A stretch of DNA of 39,142 nt, from positions 1-39,142 of the forward strand of contig QBXO01000016.1 of NCBI GenBank assembly GCA_003284565.1, read 5' to 3'. This document shows, one piece after another, positions 24,198 through 33,145 of the stretch. This DNA is from SAR116 cluster bacterium AG-321-K23. GTDB taxonomy: Bacteria; Pseudomonadota; Alphaproteobacteria; Puniceispirillales; Marisalimonadaceae. Within the stretch, counting starts at the first letter, position 1. Each line of letters starts with the position of its first letter. A model generated the notes under the pieces. The model saw nothing but the letters and a program-made list of their open reading frames with translations. It was not told the DNA's origin and ran no database searches. The position numbers were made by a program, and so were the translations under genes.

Positions 24198-24605
24198 ATG
24201 TTTAAATTAGATAATAAAATAGAACAGGATAGTTTTCTAGTTAAAGAATTTAATGATTTTCAAATTAGGATAATGGATGTAGAAGAAGTTTTTTGGATTA
24301 TTCTAATTCCCATGAAAAGTAATTTAATTGAGTTAAGTGACTTAGACATTGACAAAAGAAACAACCTAATAAATTTTGCAATTAATCTAGGTGACTTTCT
24401 TAAATCAAATGAAGAATATGATAAAATTAATATCGGTATGTTAGGAAACATTGTATCTCAATTACATTTACATTTAATTCTAAGAAATAAAGATGATCCT
24501 GCTTGGCCCGGTCCTGTTTGGGGATTTAATTTTAATACAAAACTTAATAGAAAAACTAAAGAACACAGGCGTCAGTCCATTCTTAAATTTTACTTACCAA
24601 AATAA
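24198..24605 (+). CDS. HIT-domain protein
   Basis: The 135-residue product has the HIT-fold C-terminal signature with Q88-x-H90-x-H92 (VSQLHLHLILR) followed by the characteristic DDPAWPGPVWG. The first His of the canonical HxHxH is Gln, a replacement that recurs in this DDPAWPxPVWG subgroup; the catalytic central His region is otherwise kept. HIT proteins hydrolyse or transfer nucleotides; the specific substrate is unknown. AGGA lies upstream of the ATG. It is a single gene, divergent from the M20 gene and convergent with an EamA transporter. Confidence 0.85.
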   Translation: MFKLDNKIEQDSFLVKEFNDFQIRIMDVEEVFWIILIPMKSNLIELSDLDIDKRNNLINFAINLGDFLKSNEEYDKINIGMLGNIVSQLHLHLILRNKDDPAWPGPVWGFNFNTKLNRKTKEHRRQSILKFYLPK

Positions 24606-24685
24606 TTTTTATGAAACTAATTTTGGTCAAGGAGAATTTAAAGATTAGAATGCGGTAACTACATATTTACTCAATAAAAAGTAAA

Positions 24686-25582
24686 TTATTTAGTAATTTT
24701 TTTTATTTGATCTACTAATATATACCAAGCAAGGCTTAAAATAACTATAACTCCGCCAGAAATCATAAATAAATTTGGAGTTTCGTTTGTTCCTAACCAA
24801 ACCCAAAATGGTCCAAGGGCTGTTTCTAACAACATTAAAAGGCTAATATTTGAAGCTTGTGTATACCTGGTTGCAAAGGTTAAGCATGCAAATGATATTG
24901 GAAGAATTATTAACCCGGACAATGAAATAGATATTATATCGCCTTGAAAAAGCAAGCTAGGTGACACTATTAACAAACCAATAAAACCATTCCCCATAGC
25001 ACTTATACCAGTAACTGTCATAGCAGGAATATTTGGTTGGTACCTCAATAATACCAAGCTTAAACCTAAAGATGCTGCTGCTCCTATCCCACATATAGTT
25101 CCTATTAAAACACTACCCTGAGGTGCATTAAGTACATTTTCGCCGTTGGCAACTGAAATTCCTATACCAATTAAGGCTAGGCAAGCCGTAATCCATGTTG
25201 ACTTTGTTGTTTTTTCTCCAAGTATAAATATTGAAAATATAGCAGCAAAAATAGGCGATGTTGCTAAAGTAAATAATATCAAGGAAGCTGAAGTTTCAGC
25301 AATGCCATAAGTAAAAAAAATTGAACTTATAATCTGGCAAAAAATTATACCAAAACCAACTCTGGAAATAATGTATTTAAAATTATTTCTGAAAACTTTA
25401 AAACAACTTGAAAATAAGATTAAAATGACACCCATTTCAAGTCCTCTCCAAGTAAGCATTGACCAAACATCCATTTCAGACCATCTCATAAAAAGAACGT
25501 CGGGTGATAAAATTAACGCGCCAATACTAGCTATTCCAATTCCCTTAAATAGGTTTCCAGAAAAAGAGAAGTTCAAAATCAC
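24686..25582 (-). CDS. EamA/DMT-family transporter
   Basis: A ten-helix membrane protein of about 298 residues with two EamA repeats; the first ends with ATSPIFAAIFSIFILGEKTTKSTWI, the second with LLETALGPFWVWLGTNETP. It is a probable exporter of small metabolites. The start is unusual: the GTG at 25582 overlaps its own AGGAG, while a TTG at 25576 lies 5 nt after that AGGAG and is the more plausible start; no ATG is nearby. It follows the alpha/beta hydrolase stop by 2 nt, so it is the third gene of an operon with the enolase-superfamily enzyme and that hydrolase. Confidence 0.87.
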   Translation of the reverse strand: MILNFSFSGNLFKGIGIASIGALILSPDVLFMRWSEMDVWSMLTWRGLEMGVILILFSSCFKVFRNNFKYIISRVGFGIIFCQIISSIFFTYGIAETSASLILFTLATSPIFAAIFSIFILGEKTTKSTWITACLALIGIGISVANGENVLNAPQGSVLIGTICGIGAAASLGLSLVLLRYQPNIPAMTVTGISAMGNGFIGLLIVSPSLLFQGDIISISLSGLIILPISFACLTFATRYTQASNISLLMLLETALGPFWVWLGTNETPNLFMISGGVIVILSLAWYILVDQIKKITK

Positions 25583-25584
25583 TC

Positions 25585-26700
25585 CTAAGAGATATTATTT
25601 TTATTATAAAAATTTATTAAAGTTTTAATGACATCTTTCGGATTTTCTTGTTGAACCCAATGTCCTGCATTTTTGATAATATGTCTACCTTTATAATTTA
25701 AACATAAATTATTTTCCATTAAATCTAATGCTCCTGGTTTTTGATATATGCCCCAATCTTTTTCGCCTGCAATAAAACAAGACGGAACTTCAATTTTTTT
25801 ATTTGAAAAAACTCTTAAATCACTATTAAGATAATTTGAAGTCATGCATCTATACCAATTTAATGCAGGTTGAAAACTATTTTCTAAAAAGCTATCAGTA
25901 TAAACTTCTAATTCTTTGTCATTTAACCAATTTTCATAACAATTGTTTTGAGGATAGTGAGGCATCACGCTTTGGACCATGTTTTGGTTAAGATGCATAA
26001 TGTAATATTCAGGCATTTTAGCTAAGTTTTCTGCATCCCAAGCATTCAACTCAAAGGGTAAGTTTTCTTTCCAGTCTGCACTTTTCATATGATAGTATGC
26101 TCGTAAAAATTTGTGTAATTTTTCTTTTTTTAAATGCATATCTTTATTGGCTTCAACAGTAGAGTAATACCACTGATAATGTTTTCTGGGAGGATCTAAT
26201 TTTGCTAAATCTTTATGAAGAGGATCTTCAAATGATAAATCGCTTTTAATATTTGGAACTCCACTATATGGAGCACTCATCATTACTACAGATTTAAAAA
26301 TGTCCGGTCTAATTAGAGCAGATACTGCAGCAACTGATGAACCTGCATCATGACCTACTAATAAATCAATTTTATCAATATTTAACGAACTCAAAAGACT
26401 TATAATGTCAGTGGTTAAGTTTAATAATCGATATTCAGATATGTCAGCATCAAAATCTTTTGCTCCTCCTGAGGTAAGACCATAACCTCTCATGTCAGGT
26501 GCAATAACTCTAAAGCCCTCATTTGCTAGGCTAGGTATGATTTTACGCCAACTAAAACTTAATTCGGGGAAACCATGTAGAAGAAGAGCAGTTCTTTTTT
26601 TGGGGTTATGTGAATTAGCTTCTAAATAATGCACATTTAGACCGTTTGAGATTTCTATCTTATGCGATTTGATTATTGGATCTAAGAGTTCAATCATCAT
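25585..26700 (-). CDS. alpha/beta hydrolase, epoxide-hydrolase-like
   Basis: The 371-residue protein has an alpha/beta-hydrolase core with HGFPE at 42-46 (oxyanion hole), the nucleophile elbow VGHDAGSS with D118, and the catalytic base H347 in NAGHWVQ. An Asp nucleophile is typical of epoxide hydrolases and haloalkane dehalogenases; the HGFPE motif and PDMRGYG favour epoxide hydrolase. An insert at about 170-270 forms the cap, larger than in minimal members. It starts with two ATG codons, without a strong ribosome site, 5 nt after the enolase-superfamily gene, suggesting coupling. No signal peptide. Confidence 0.88.
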   Translation of the reverse strand: MMIELLDPIIKSHKIEISNGLNVHYLEANSHNPKKRTALLLHGFPELSFSWRKIIPSLANEGFRVIAPDMRGYGLTSGGAKDFDADISEYRLLNLTTDIISLLSSLNIDKIDLLVGHDAGSSVAAVSALIRPDIFKSVVMMSAPYSGVPNIKSDLSFEDPLHKDLAKLDPPRKHYQWYYSTVEANKDMHLKKEKLHKFLRAYYHMKSADWKENLPFELNAWDAENLAKMPEYYIMHLNQNMVQSVMPHYPQNNCYENWLNDKELEVYTDSFLENSFQPALNWYRCMTSNYLNSDLRVFSNKKIEVPSCFIAGEKDWGIYQKPGALDLMENNLCLNYKGRHIIKNAGHWVQQENPKDVIKTLINFYNKNNIS

Positions 26701-26705
26701 CTGAG

Positions 26706-27860
26706 TTAATTAGTCTTATATTTTTTAATTGTATTTAAATTAATCTCAATTCCTAAACCTTTCCCTTTTGGTACGTTGACCATACCATTTTGAAGCTCAA
26801 ATGGATTTTCAAGTAATTCTCTTCTAAAAGGATGACTTGATTGATCATATTCTAAAATAGGTTCTCTAGCAAAAACTGAAAAATGGGTCACTGGAATTGA
26901 TGCAATTACTTGAATTGAAGCTGCTTGAGCAATTGCGGAACCCCACACATGTGGATTTACTTCTACTCCAAAACTATGTGCTAAATTGATAATATGTTTG
27001 GCACCTGTTATACCTCCACAAGAACCAATATCTGGTTGAGCAATATCAACTGCATTATTTACAAAGAGTGATTTAAATCCAAATAGAGTATGTTCATTTT
27101 CACCTCCTGCTATAGGAATGTCTAATTTAGATCTTAATTCTGAATAACCTTTAATATCCTCAGGAACTACTGGTTCTTCGTACCAGCGTAATTTATATTC
27201 CTCTAAGCTTTTTCCTAATTGCAGTGCCTCAGATCTACCATAAGCGTGATTAATATCAATCATAAGAGTAATATTTTTGTCTTTTAGTGCATTACGTATA
27301 GTTTCCATACAGTTTAAATCATCTTCTATTCCAAAACCAAGTTTGACTTTCATGTGGTCAAAACCATTTTCGAAATGACATAAAGCTTCTTCTGCTAATC
27401 TGTTAGCTTCACCTTTTCCTTTTAATCTATAAAAACCAGTTGCGTAAGGTTTGATTTTTGTCCTAAATGCACCTCCTAATAATTGATATATAGGTTGATC
27501 GAAGTATTTTCCTGCAATGTCCCATAATGCTATATCCACAGCACTTATACCAGATATGACAGATCCTTTTCTTCCATAATCTCTTGTTGCGTTATACATT
27601 TTATGCCATAGGACTTCTATATTTAGCGGAGATTCTTCTAACAAAATGGGTTTTAAAGCGTTTTCAATAACAGCTGCGGATATCTCAGGAGGCTCTAAAC
27701 CTTGGCAGAATGCTTCACCCCATCCAACTATGCCTCCACTAGCTTTAACTTGGACAATAGTTGCTGATCTTTTATTTACCCAGCCTTGTGAGAATGCAAA
27801 AGGTGTATCTAATTTTGATTTAATAACATGGACAGTAACATCGATGATTTTTATATTCAT
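26706..27860 (-). CDS. mandelate racemase/muconate-lactonizing family enzyme (enolase superfamily)
   Basis: The 384-residue enzyme has an intact enolase-superfamily active site: K171-x-K173 (MKVKLGFG), metal ligands D202 (MIDIN), E228 (WYEEP) and E254 (GGENEHT), and H304 (VNPHVWG). The KxK plus His arrangement is that of mandelate-racemase-like members, which abstract a proton alpha to a carboxylate to racemise, dehydrate or cycloisomerise. GGAGA lies 6 nt before the ATG. It is first in a tight operon with an epoxide-hydrolase-like protein and an EamA exporter. Acid-sugar dehydration or a cycloisomerase reaction are both possible; the substrate is not clear. Confidence 0.9.
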   Translation of the reverse strand: MNIKIIDVTVHVIKSKLDTPFAFSQGWVNKRSATIVQVKASGGIVGWGEAFCQGLEPPEISAAVIENALKPILLEESPLNIEVLWHKMYNATRDYGRKGSVISGISAVDIALWDIAGKYFDQPIYQLLGGAFRTKIKPYATGFYRLKGKGEANRLAEEALCHFENGFDHMKVKLGFGIEDDLNCMETIRNALKDKNITLMIDINHAYGRSEALQLGKSLEEYKLRWYEEPVVPEDIKGYSELRSKLDIPIAGGENEHTLFGFKSLFVNNAVDIAQPDIGSCGGITGAKHIINLAHSFGVEVNPHVWGSAIAQAASIQVIASIPVTHFSVFAREPILEYDQSSHPFRRELLENPFELQNGMVNVPKGKGLGIEINLNTIKKYKTN

Positions 27861-27895
27861 TTTGTGTCTCCATATCGTACTTATTGCTATTAAAT

Positions 27896-28435
27896 TTATT
27901 TAGTTGTAATTCTTCCTTTTAATGTAATTGGTAATTGGCACAACATAAAAATACCAACTAGTGGTGATAAAACAAAAACCTTTATAAACACCCAATCATC
28001 TGTATCAAGAAATCTCCAAGATAATTCATTAATAAGAGTAAGAAATAAAAAAAACAAACCCCATCTTAAACTTAGTTTGTACCATGTTTCATCATTAAGA
28101 GAGAATTGAGATCCAAAAAATTGTTTCATCATGGCTTTCTTATAAAATATACCAATCAGTAAGACTGCACTAAAAAAACCATTGAAAATTGTAGGTTGGA
28201 TTTTTACAAATTGGTCATCATTAAACAAATATGCAAATAAAGTAAAAAGGGCTGACATACAAATTCCAAAGATTTGAAACTTAGAAATACGTTTTTCTAT
28301 TAAATAAAATGTAAGCATGACGAAGAGTCCAAGAATTAATGATATTATGGCAGCAATAATTAAAGTGTAATATTGAGCGCCTATAAAAAATCCAGATAAA
28401 GGGACAATTTCAAAGAAAAATGCACTCAATTTCAT
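27896..28435 (-). CDS. yciB: YciB/IspZ-like inner-membrane septation protein A family
   Basis: The 179-residue protein has five or six hydrophobic helices and matches the YciB (intracellular septation protein A) pattern: KLSAFFFEIVPLSGFFIG at the N-terminus, FNGFFSAVLLIGIFYKKAMMK in the middle, and WYKLSLRWGLFFLFLTLINELSWRF. YciB is an inner-membrane protein linked to envelope growth and division. AGGGG precedes the ATG. It is the last gene of a three-gene operon with the chalcone-isomerase-like and DUF3833 genes, 11 nt after the former, which supports an envelope role. Confidence 0.75.
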   Translation of the reverse strand: MKLSAFFFEIVPLSGFFIGAQYYTLIIAAIISLILGLFVMLTFYLIEKRISKFQIFGICMSALFTLFAYLFNDDQFVKIQPTIFNGFFSAVLLIGIFYKKAMMKQFFGSQFSLNDETWYKLSLRWGLFFLFLTLINELSWRFLDTDDWVFIKVFVLSPLVGIFMLCQLPITLKGRITTK

Positions 28436-28446
28436 TTTAGGTACCC

Positions 28447-28998
28447 CTAACTCTTTCCCAATAAATTTCTTGTAAACTCTGGGTTTTGACTATCTTTTCT
28501 TAACCATATATCAAAAAAGTGATTTATGAATTCAGTGTTATTTGTTTCTAAAACTTTTTCATTTTCAAAATAAAAGACTGCTTCATTATTATTTTTTATA
28601 CCAATAAATTTATTATTCTTTTTTATTTCTCTGAATGCTCTATTCAACAATGCTTTAACTTCTTCTAATTCTTGTTGATTGTATGTTTTTTGTTTTTCTA
28701 GTTGATTAATTGTTTCATCTACAACGCTTTTTTTTGAAAAATCTTTATTATATCTTAAAATTAAAGCAAACTTTTTTGAAGGATAGTCACCACTTTCAGT
28801 AATAAGTTTGGCATCGTACATATTCCAAAAAAGAAATTTAAAATTAGCTTTCCCAACTACAATTTGTTCAGATAGATAATTTTTTAATATATTTAGAGTT
28901 TTTTGGTCTTCTTCAATTATGTTTTTAGTATTTGAAAGTACTACATCAGAAAATGAAAGAAAGATTAATATAAAAATAAGATGTAATTTTTTTTGCAT
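28447..28998 (-). CDS. periplasmic chalcone-isomerase-like protein
   Basis: The product (183 residues) has a signal peptide (ending near DVVLSN) and resembles the bacterial chalcone-isomerase-like family: VVGKANFKFLFWNMYDAKL, then FALILRYNKDFSKKSVVDETINQLEK and a C-terminal FFDIWLRKDSQNPEFTRNLLG. Bacterial members are not flavonoid enzymes; the fold is thought to bind fatty acids or lipids. The ATG at 28998 follows the DUF3833 stop closely; a TTG at 29001 is the only alternative. It sits between a lipoprotein gene and an inner-membrane protein gene, which suggests an envelope lipid-related role. Confidence 0.75.
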   Translation of the reverse strand: MQKKLHLIFILIFLSFSDVVLSNTKNIIEEDQKTLNILKNYLSEQIVVGKANFKFLFWNMYDAKLITESGDYPSKKFALILRYNKDFSKKSVVDETINQLEKQKTYNQQELEEVKALLNRAFREIKKNNKFIGIKNNNEAVFYFENEKVLETNNTEFINHFFDIWLRKDSQNPEFTRNLLGKS

Positions 28999-29004
28999 CA
29001 AATA

Positions 29005-29607
29005 CTACCAGCTATTGAGATTTAGAGGTCCTATTTGTGCAGCAGTCTCACCTCTTAAAAAAACCAGAGTAACTGATCCAATATTGATGCCAAATTTACT
29101 TACATAAGCCCTGTTGATTGCCAAGTTTTCACTTTGTTTGTAAATCCAATCATTAAAGTGGACTTTTATATTAGATCCTTTGATATTGAGATAAATATCA
29201 TAAGACCAATTCATCGTATTGCCAGATACTGATCCAGACGCTTTACCTTCAATATCATCAGCTTGGCCTTCATATGCTATCTTATTATTTTCAGTAGTCT
29301 TTTTGATTTTCCAAATACGATTTGCTTGTTCGCCATCATCATATAAAAATTCTTCGTCAAGGGTTAATGTTTGATTTTCAATTTTTCCAGAGATATTTAC
29401 TCTGAACTGTCTTTTCAGGTTTCCAAATCTATCTTCAAAAATTCCATATGCAATTGTATTTCCCTCAAAAAAAGAGAACAAATCTAGGTTCGGTGTGTTA
29501 TTTTCAAATTGTTTCATATCGATCTTACTACATGCACTAAGTGATAAAATAAATGTAAATATTAAAATGATATTTAATTTGTATACAAATTTTTGAATTG
29601 AAAACAA
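29005..29607 (-). CDS. DUF3833-family lipoprotein
   Basis: This 200-residue product is a lipoprotein: a hydrophobic signal ends in LSAC with the lipidated Cys at 26. The body matches DUF3833, with NLDLFSFFEGNTIAYGIFEDRFGNLKR, TLDEEFLYDDGE, YEGQADDIEGKASG and a C-terminal NRAYVSKFG. The function of the family is unknown, though it is often found with chalcone-isomerase-like genes, as here. The start is a TTG at 29607 with GGAG 6 nt upstream; no ATG occurs before the lipobox, so the rare start is firmly supported. It is first in the three-gene envelope operon. Confidence 0.82.
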   Translation of the reverse strand: MFSIQKFVYKLNIILIFTFILSLSACSKIDMKQFENNTPNLDLFSFFEGNTIAYGIFEDRFGNLKRQFRVNISGKIENQTLTLDEEFLYDDGEQANRIWKIKKTTENNKIAYEGQADDIEGKASGSVSGNTMNWSYDIYLNIKGSNIKVHFNDWIYKQSENLAINRAYVSKFGINIGSVTLVFLRGETAAQIGPLNLNSW

Positions 29608-29661
29608 TTTTTACTCCATTATTGATTAACTTGATATAAGAAGTTTTTAAAAAAATTCAAT

Positions 29662-30696
29662 TTATATAGAGGTTTTCTCAAGTTCTTTTTCTGAAGAAAG
29701 ACTAAATGTATCTGCAAAAATTTCATAAGACTTCATGCGAGATTTTTCGTCATGACACCATGTTAAAATTGCAATTTCGTCAATTTTGTTGTCATTTACT
29801 AATTTTAAAATTTTATCTTTTGTAATCTTAGCATCTCCTACAATTGAATTTTGATACATGCTTTCAAATTGTTCAATCCAATTATTCTCATTTATAATAT
29901 TTAAGGCATTGTCGGGATCAGTTATAGGCCCAAGTTGGCCATAATTCCTTCCAATCTTCCAAGCTGCTCTAGATGAAAATAAATATTTTGCTTCTTCATT
30001 TGTATTAGCAGTTAATGCCCACAAGCAAACATTAACAATAGGTTTTTGATATTGTTTTGATGGACGAAATTCAGATCTATATATGTTTAAAGCTTCTTTA
30101 ACTCCCCGTCCATCTGTAATAAAGTGAGCAAAACAATATGGAATTCCTAAATATGCTGCTAATTGAGCTCCGTAGTTAGATGTCCCCAACATCCAAATTT
30201 CTGGTGAAGTATTAGAAATAGGTTGAGCAACTAAATTTCTAAATGGATGACCTTCTATTAATTTATTATTTGAAACCCATGCCATTAAATCTCTTACATT
30301 ACTTGGAAAATGTTCACTGTCATTTCGGCTATTTGGATTTAATGCCAATGCAGTTCTTCCATCAGAACCTGGCGCTCTTCCCAAACCTAAATCAATTCTG
30401 TTGGGGGCTATCGCTTCTAAAACTCTAAATTGTTCTGCAACTTTAAGTGGTGAATAATGAGGTAACATTATTCCTGCGCTTCCAATCCTTATTGTAGATG
30501 TATTACATGCTATGGCCGCCATCAATATTTCAGGTGCGGTCCCAATAATTGTAGGATGGTTATGGTGTTCTGAAACCCAAAATCTTTTGTAACCAAGTTT
30601 TTCGGCTTTTTTAGCTAAATTTATACTATCTTTTATAGTTACCGACTGAGGTTTTCCTTCAACTGAAACTGATTGTTCAAGAATTGAAACTTTCAT
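29662..30696 (-). CDS. LLM-class flavin-dependent oxidoreductase
   Basis: The 344-residue protein is a luciferase-like TIM-barrel oxidoreductase using FMN: YKRFWVSEHHNHPTIIGTAPEIL near 37-59, RIGSAGIMLPHYSPLKVAEQFRVLEAIAPNRIDLGLGRAPGSD, and PEIWMLGTSNYGAQLAAYLGIPYCFAHF. These match the widespread MsnO8-type LLM subgroup. AGG lies upstream of the ATG. It sits alone between the envelope operon and an amidohydrolase gene 22 nt upstream on the same strand, with which it may be co-transcribed. The substrate is unknown. Confidence 0.9.
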   Translation of the reverse strand: MKVSILEQSVSVEGKPQSVTIKDSINLAKKAEKLGYKRFWVSEHHNHPTIIGTAPEILMAAIACNTSTIRIGSAGIMLPHYSPLKVAEQFRVLEAIAPNRIDLGLGRAPGSDGRTALALNPNSRNDSEHFPSNVRDLMAWVSNNKLIEGHPFRNLVAQPISNTSPEIWMLGTSNYGAQLAAYLGIPYCFAHFITDGRGVKEALNIYRSEFRPSKQYQKPIVNVCLWALTANTNEEAKYLFSSRAAWKIGRNYGQLGPITDPDNALNIINENNWIEQFESMYQNSIVGDAKITKDKILKLVNDNKIDEIAILTWCHDEKSRMKSYEIFADTFSLSSEKELEKTSI

Positions 30697-30718
30697 ACAA
30701 TTTGCCTAAAGATAATAA

Positions 30719-31762
30719 TCATAATTGTATCTTATATGTTTTTGCAGCATTTTCATAAAATAATTTATTTTTTTCATTGTCTGACATGTTTTCTGAAATT
30801 ATTTTAAATGCGTTCCATAATGAACCATAACTGCAAGAACCTTTATCTACTGGAAAATTACTTTCAAACATGCATTTATCTACACCAAACATGTTAATTG
30901 TTTCATATATCCAAGGTTTCCATATATTAGCTAATTCAAAGGAATTTGGTGGATCTTGATTTAAGTGAAATTTTGCACCATTTACTTCCATACCCAATCC
31001 ACCTAATTTAACTTTGATGTTTGGTAATCTTGATAATCTCATCATAGCCGTACGCCACTCTCTGTGGGTCAAGGCTTGCTTTCCTTCATATTCACCAAGA
31101 TGAATAGGTCCTCCAATGTGATTAAGAATAATGCTAAGTTCTGGTAGCGTCCTGGCTATTTTTTCCATTTCACCCAATTGTGTGTGGTATATCCAAAAAT
31201 CAAGTGAAAGTCCTGCGTCTTGCAGGCATCTTGCACCTTCAACAAACTTAGGATGAGACATAAGAGATAAATCAGACTTTACAGCCCCTGATTTAATCCT
31301 AGGATCTGGGTGTGCTGCCAAAAGCATTCTTATACCCTTTAATCGTCCTTCACTTATTTCCAAACCCTTTTCAATTACTGGTTTCAATTTATTTCCGTAA
31401 GTTAGGTCAAGAGAACCTACTATAGATGCATTTACTCTAACTTTGTTATTTTTTATCAGATCAGCTCTTTTACCTTCATTTGTGGCAAATTCAATTTCAC
31501 TAAGAGGTTTGAATTCTTCAGGACCATTTTTTAGATAAATTTTTGTATTTGACGAGCTCATTATATAAACCGTTGCTTTGATGTTATGGCCTGAAGTATT
31601 AATATCCTCCAACAATTCTTCCACGTAGTATCTACCAAATCCGACGTCCCAAAGATGATGATGTGGATCAATAATATTTAGATTTGGAAGAATGGGCTTT
31701 TCTTTTAATTTATTTAACCAACTAGGGCGTACGTCGAGGTGCGGTGATGTAATTTTTTTCAT
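30719..31762 (-). CDS. amidohydrolase family protein (Amidohydro_2, PDC-lactonase-like)
   Basis: The 347-residue TIM-barrel hydrolase has the metal-binding start motif IIDPHHHLWD, ILNHIGGPIHLGEYEG in the middle and MFESNFPVDKGSCSYG near the C-terminus with the active-site Asp region. These features are shared by 2-pyrone-4,6-dicarboxylate lactonase, sugar lactonases and related decarboxylases. It should hydrolyse a lactone or decarboxylate an aromatic or sugar acid. It is divergent from the TauD-type dioxygenase gene with a 127-nt gap that must contain both promoters, and may share an operon with the LLM oxidoreductase. Confidence 0.87.
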   Translation of the reverse strand: MKKITSPHLDVRPSWLNKLKEKPILPNLNIIDPHHHLWDVGFGRYYVEELLEDINTSGHNIKATVYIMSSSNTKIYLKNGPEEFKPLSEIEFATNEGKRADLIKNNKVRVNASIVGSLDLTYGNKLKPVIEKGLEISEGRLKGIRMLLAAHPDPRIKSGAVKSDLSLMSHPKFVEGARCLQDAGLSLDFWIYHTQLGEMEKIARTLPELSIILNHIGGPIHLGEYEGKQALTHREWRTAMMRLSRLPNIKVKLGGLGMEVNGAKFHLNQDPPNSFELANIWKPWIYETINMFGVDKCMFESNFPVDKGSCSYGSLWNAFKIISENMSDNEKNKLFYENAAKTYKIQL

Positions 31763-31889
31763 TCAAATTACTCTGTATAAATTGAAAAATATTTATTTTT
31801 ATCTATGATTTAAATTATTTATTACTAATCAAATTAGTGCAAATAAATTTTAAATATTTTATAACCCGATTTTAGGATACATTAAAAAA

Positions 31890-32753
31890 ATGAACCTTTA
31901 TGTTAAGACGAAAACGAATTTTGAGAATATTGAAGTAAAACCGATTGCAGGTGCCCTTGGTGCTCAGATTGAAAACATAAATCTTTCAGAAAATCTTTCT
32001 GATGAAATCATTTCCGAAATTTATAGCGCTTTATTATCTTATCAAGTGATATTTTTTAGAGATCAGGAATTTAGTCCTAGTTCTTTTAAAACATTTGCAG
32101 AAAAAATTGGTAAGCCAATTATATATCCTTTTGTAAAGAGTTTAGAAAATTTTCCAGAAATTACACCAATTTTAAAAAAAGAAACTGATAAAAATAACTT
32201 TGGGGGTATATGGCATAGTGATACTACATATCAAGACAAGCCCCCAATGGGTACAATGTTATATGGTATAGAAATACCTGATTATGGAGGAGATACTGAG
32301 TGGTCTAATCAATATATGGCTTACGAAAGCTTATCAGATGGAATGAAAAAATTCTTAGACACTTTAGAAGCAGTCAACATTTCAGGGAAGTCAAGAGTAG
32401 CTAAAACAAGATCTGATATTATGAAGCATGCATCTGTTGGATTAAAAGGTGACGAACTAAAGGCAATTCATCCTGTTGTTAGAACTCACCCAGAAACAAA
32501 AAGAAAATCCTTATATGTTAATGAAGCCCATACAACTAATTTTGTAGGTATGACTGAAGATGAGAGCACACCAATTTTAGAGTATTTATACAAGCATCAG
32601 ATTAAATCAGAATTTACTTGTAGATTTCAATGGAAACCTGGATCTGTAGCAATATGGGATAACAGGTGTACAATGCATAATCCTATTAATGATTACCATG
32701 GACAAAGAAGATTAATGCATAGAATTACTTTTGCCGGTGACAAACCTTCTTAA
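31890..32753 (+). CDS. TauD/TfdA-family 2-oxoglutarate-dependent dioxygenase
   Basis: The 287-residue Fe(II)/2-oxoglutarate dioxygenase has the facial triad H109-x-D111 (WHSDTTY) and H263 (RCTMHN), with R274 expected to bind 2-oxoglutarate. The surrounding PPMGTMLYGIEIPDYGGDTEWSNQYMAYESL and PGSVAIWDNRCTMH match TauD-like enzymes, which hydroxylate taurine, 2,4-D, carnitine precursors and similar anions to release a leaving group. The family is certain; the substrate is not. It is the first gene of an operon with a cupin protein and a DsbA-like isomerase. Confidence 0.92.
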   Translation: MNLYVKTKTNFENIEVKPIAGALGAQIENINLSENLSDEIISEIYSALLSYQVIFFRDQEFSPSSFKTFAEKIGKPIIYPFVKSLENFPEITPILKKETDKNNFGGIWHSDTTYQDKPPMGTMLYGIEIPDYGGDTEWSNQYMAYESLSDGMKKFLDTLEAVNISGKSRVAKTRSDIMKHASVGLKGDELKAIHPVVRTHPETKRKSLYVNEAHTTNFVGMTEDESTPILEYLYKHQIKSEFTCRFQWKPGSVAIWDNRCTMHNPINDYHGQRRLMHRITFAGDKPS

Positions 32754-32773
32754 GTGTACAATTGGAGACAATA

Positions 32774-33145
32774 ATGTCACAGAAAAATTTTTTTCATAAT
32801 ATCAATGACTTAGATGCTGGAATTAAAAGAGAACTTGCAGAAGGTGTGACCACAAGAATATTTTGTGGAAGTGATGCTATGTTATCCATTGTCAATATTG
32901 AGGCGAATGCAAAAGGTAAAATTCATTCTCACCCAGAAGAACAATGGGGTTTTTTGATTGAAGGTTCAGGAATTAGAATTCAAAATGGTGAAGAAATAGA
33001 AATTAAAAAAGGAGATTTTTGGCAAACACCTGGTGGAGTTGAACATGGAATAATTGCAGGTCCACAAGGTGCTAAAATCCTTGATGTATTTAGTCCACCC
33101 AGAGAAGAATATAAAACTGCAGGCTCTGGATTTGGTTCAAAATGA
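32774..33145 (+). CDS. cupin-domain protein
   Basis: The product (123 residues) is a single-domain cupin with the two conserved motifs: HSHPEEQWGFLIEGSGIRI (motif 1, HxH...E) and PGGVEHGIIAGPQGAKILDVF (motif 2, with a conserved His). Metal binding is expected. I start at the ATG at 32774, 6 nt after GGAG at 32764-32767, rather than the in-frame TTG at 32762 inside that ribosome site. It lies 20 nt after the dioxygenase gene and overlaps the next start (ATGA), so the three genes are one transcript. A small-molecule binding, isomerase or dioxygenase role is possible. Confidence 0.85.
   Translation: MSQKNFFHNINDLDAGIKRELAEGVTTRIFCGSDAMLSIVNIEANAKGKIHSHPEEQWGFLIEGSGIRIQNGEEIEIKKGDFWQTPGGVEHGIIAGPQGAKILDVFSPPREEYKTAGSGFGSK

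Noticed and set aside
24198-24605. HIT protein as a degenerate enzyme because its first motif His is Gln
   Set aside because: The Q-x-H-x-H form with DDPAWPGPVWG recurs in a known subgroup, so it is a lineage variant.
24666-24685. TTTACT/AGTAAA hairpin after the HIT gene, with an oligo-T further on
   Set aside because: Six weak pairs with an 8-nt loop and the T-run about 12 nt away; could be chance in this AT-rich gap.
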